A program made the translations under genes and the position numbers. A stretch of 15,077 bases of DNA. Origin: 20-14-all-45-10 sp964435965 (GTDB taxonomy: Bacteria; Chloroflexota; Dehalococcoidia; GIF9; AB-539-J10). The stretch spans positions 1 through 15,077 of the forward strand of contig CAYTBB010000029.1 in the NCBI GenBank assembly GCA_964435965.1, read 5' to 3'. This document shows, one piece after another, positions 14,465 to 15,077 of this stretch. The notes beneath the pieces are model-generated. The model was not told where the DNA came from, made no database searches, and saw nothing but the letters and a program-made list of their open reading frames with translations. How positions within the stretch are numbered: the stretch's first letter is position 1; each line of letters starts with the position of its first letter.

Positions 14465-15070
14465 ATGGACACAGTATCTCAGGTAATAATTCCCACAGTG
14501 ACTGAAACTGGTGCTCGAGGTGAGCGTGTCTTTGACATATATTCCCTTCTGCTGCGGGAAAGGATTGTTTTCCTGGGCACACCCATCAATGACCAGATAG
14601 CCAATCTCATTATCGCCCAGCTCCTCTATCTGGAAAGGGAAGACCCGGAGAAGGATATCAGCCTTTACATCCATTGCCCCGGCGGAATAATCAGCGCCGG
14701 CCTGGCTATCTATGACACCATGCAGCTTCTTCGCTGCTCTGTGTCCACCATCTGCGTTGGCCTGGCGGCCAGCATGGGCACTTTGCTTCTTTGTGCTGGC
14801 ACCAAAGGCAAGAGGTATGCTTTGCCTAACTCCACCATACATCTTCACCAGGCGGTTGGTGGTGCTCAAGGTCAGGCAGCCGATATTGAAATCGCCGCCC
14901 GGGAAATCATGCGCATGCAGGAAAAAATCCGCAACATTATTGCCCAGCATACCGGTCAGACGATGGAGAAGATTGCTCACGATACCGATAGAGACTTTTA
15001 CCTTGACTCCCAGCAAGCGGTGGAATATGGCTTAATTGATGAGATACTTGCCAAGCCAGAGAAGAAGTGA
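14465..15070 (+). CDS. clpP: ATP-dependent Clp protease proteolytic subunit
   Basis: This encodes 201 residues, complete, ending 7 bp before the window edge. ClpP forms the tetradecameric proteolytic chamber fed by ClpX or ClpC/ClpA. The catalytic triad is visible: S103 (LAASMGTLLL), H128 (TIHLHQAVGG) and D177 (DRDFYLDS), with the same 25- and 49-residue spacings as E. coli S97/H122/D171. The N-terminus VIIPTVTETGARGERVFDIY and then SLLLRERIVFLGTPIND is typical; a processed propeptide would be about 5-10 residues. The Shine-Dalgarno AAAGGAGGA (14453-14460) is 4-5 nt from the ATG. It is separated from tig by 105 bp holding the branched repeat, and it likely still shares the aspS promoter. Confidence 0.98.
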   Translation: MDTVSQVIIPTVTETGARGERVFDIYSLLLRERIVFLGTPINDQIANLIIAQLLYLEREDPEKDISLYIHCPGGIISAGLAIYDTMQLLRCSVSTICVGLAASMGTLLLCAGTKGKRYALPNSTIHLHQAVGGAQGQAADIEIAAREIMRMQEKIRNIIAQHTGQTMEKIAHDTDRDFYLDSQQAVEYGLIDEILAKPEKK

Positions 15071-15077
15071 AGTTCTT

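Noticed and set aside
14408..15016. 202-codon minus-strand open frame opposite clpP
   Set aside because: The plus strand encodes ClpP with its full catalytic triad and a strong Shine-Dalgarno; this is a shadow.

Overview
The window looks like a chromosomal housekeeping segment of a bacterium with mid-range GC. Its gene content, its dense short palindromic repeats and a fused AroK-AroB suggest a member of Chloroflexota, probably near Dehalococcoidia. That placement is an inference from gene content and repeat style, and no marker gene was compared. No tRNA, rRNA, CRISPR array, insertion sequence or phage gene is visible, and no stretch longer than about 110 bp lacks a gene.

Layout: a small winged-helix regulator (40-357) is followed by holA (DNA polymerase III delta, 422-1426). 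An mscS-type channel gene (1423-2343, minus strand) converges on holA, sharing the TTAA that holds both stop codons. A divergent promoter region (2344-2446) precedes a long plus-strand run: alaS, ruvX, aroE, sppA, aroC, a decayed hicA with an intact hicB, and an aroK-aroB fusion. A second recognisable promoter (TTGAAT-17-TATAAT, 11179-11207) starts aspS, tig and clpP, which run to the end of the window.

Functionally the run combines translation (AlaRS; an AspRS with the H31/G83 signature of non-discriminating enzymes), rRNA processing or recombination (RuvX), four shikimate-pathway activities (AroE, AroC, AroK, AroB) and protein folding and proteolysis (SppA, trigger factor, ClpP). HolA serves replication.

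The most unusual feature is a family of short palindromic repeats with ends like TGTCATTNNGAG...CTCNNAATGACA. Full copies lie just upstream of ruvX and aroC, where the Shine-Dalgarno sequence abuts the repeat at identical spacing. Other copies and fragments lie in frame inside genes: they form most of the linker of the AroK-AroB fusion, a loop and the tail of RuvX, and probably an insert in AroC. A 7-bp tandem repeat adds residues to AspRS, and an unrelated branched palindrome separates tig and clpP. I see no undescribed multi-gene system. The repeat-driven remodelling of essential proteins, and the possible delivery of ribosome-binding sites by repeats, are the points most worth following.
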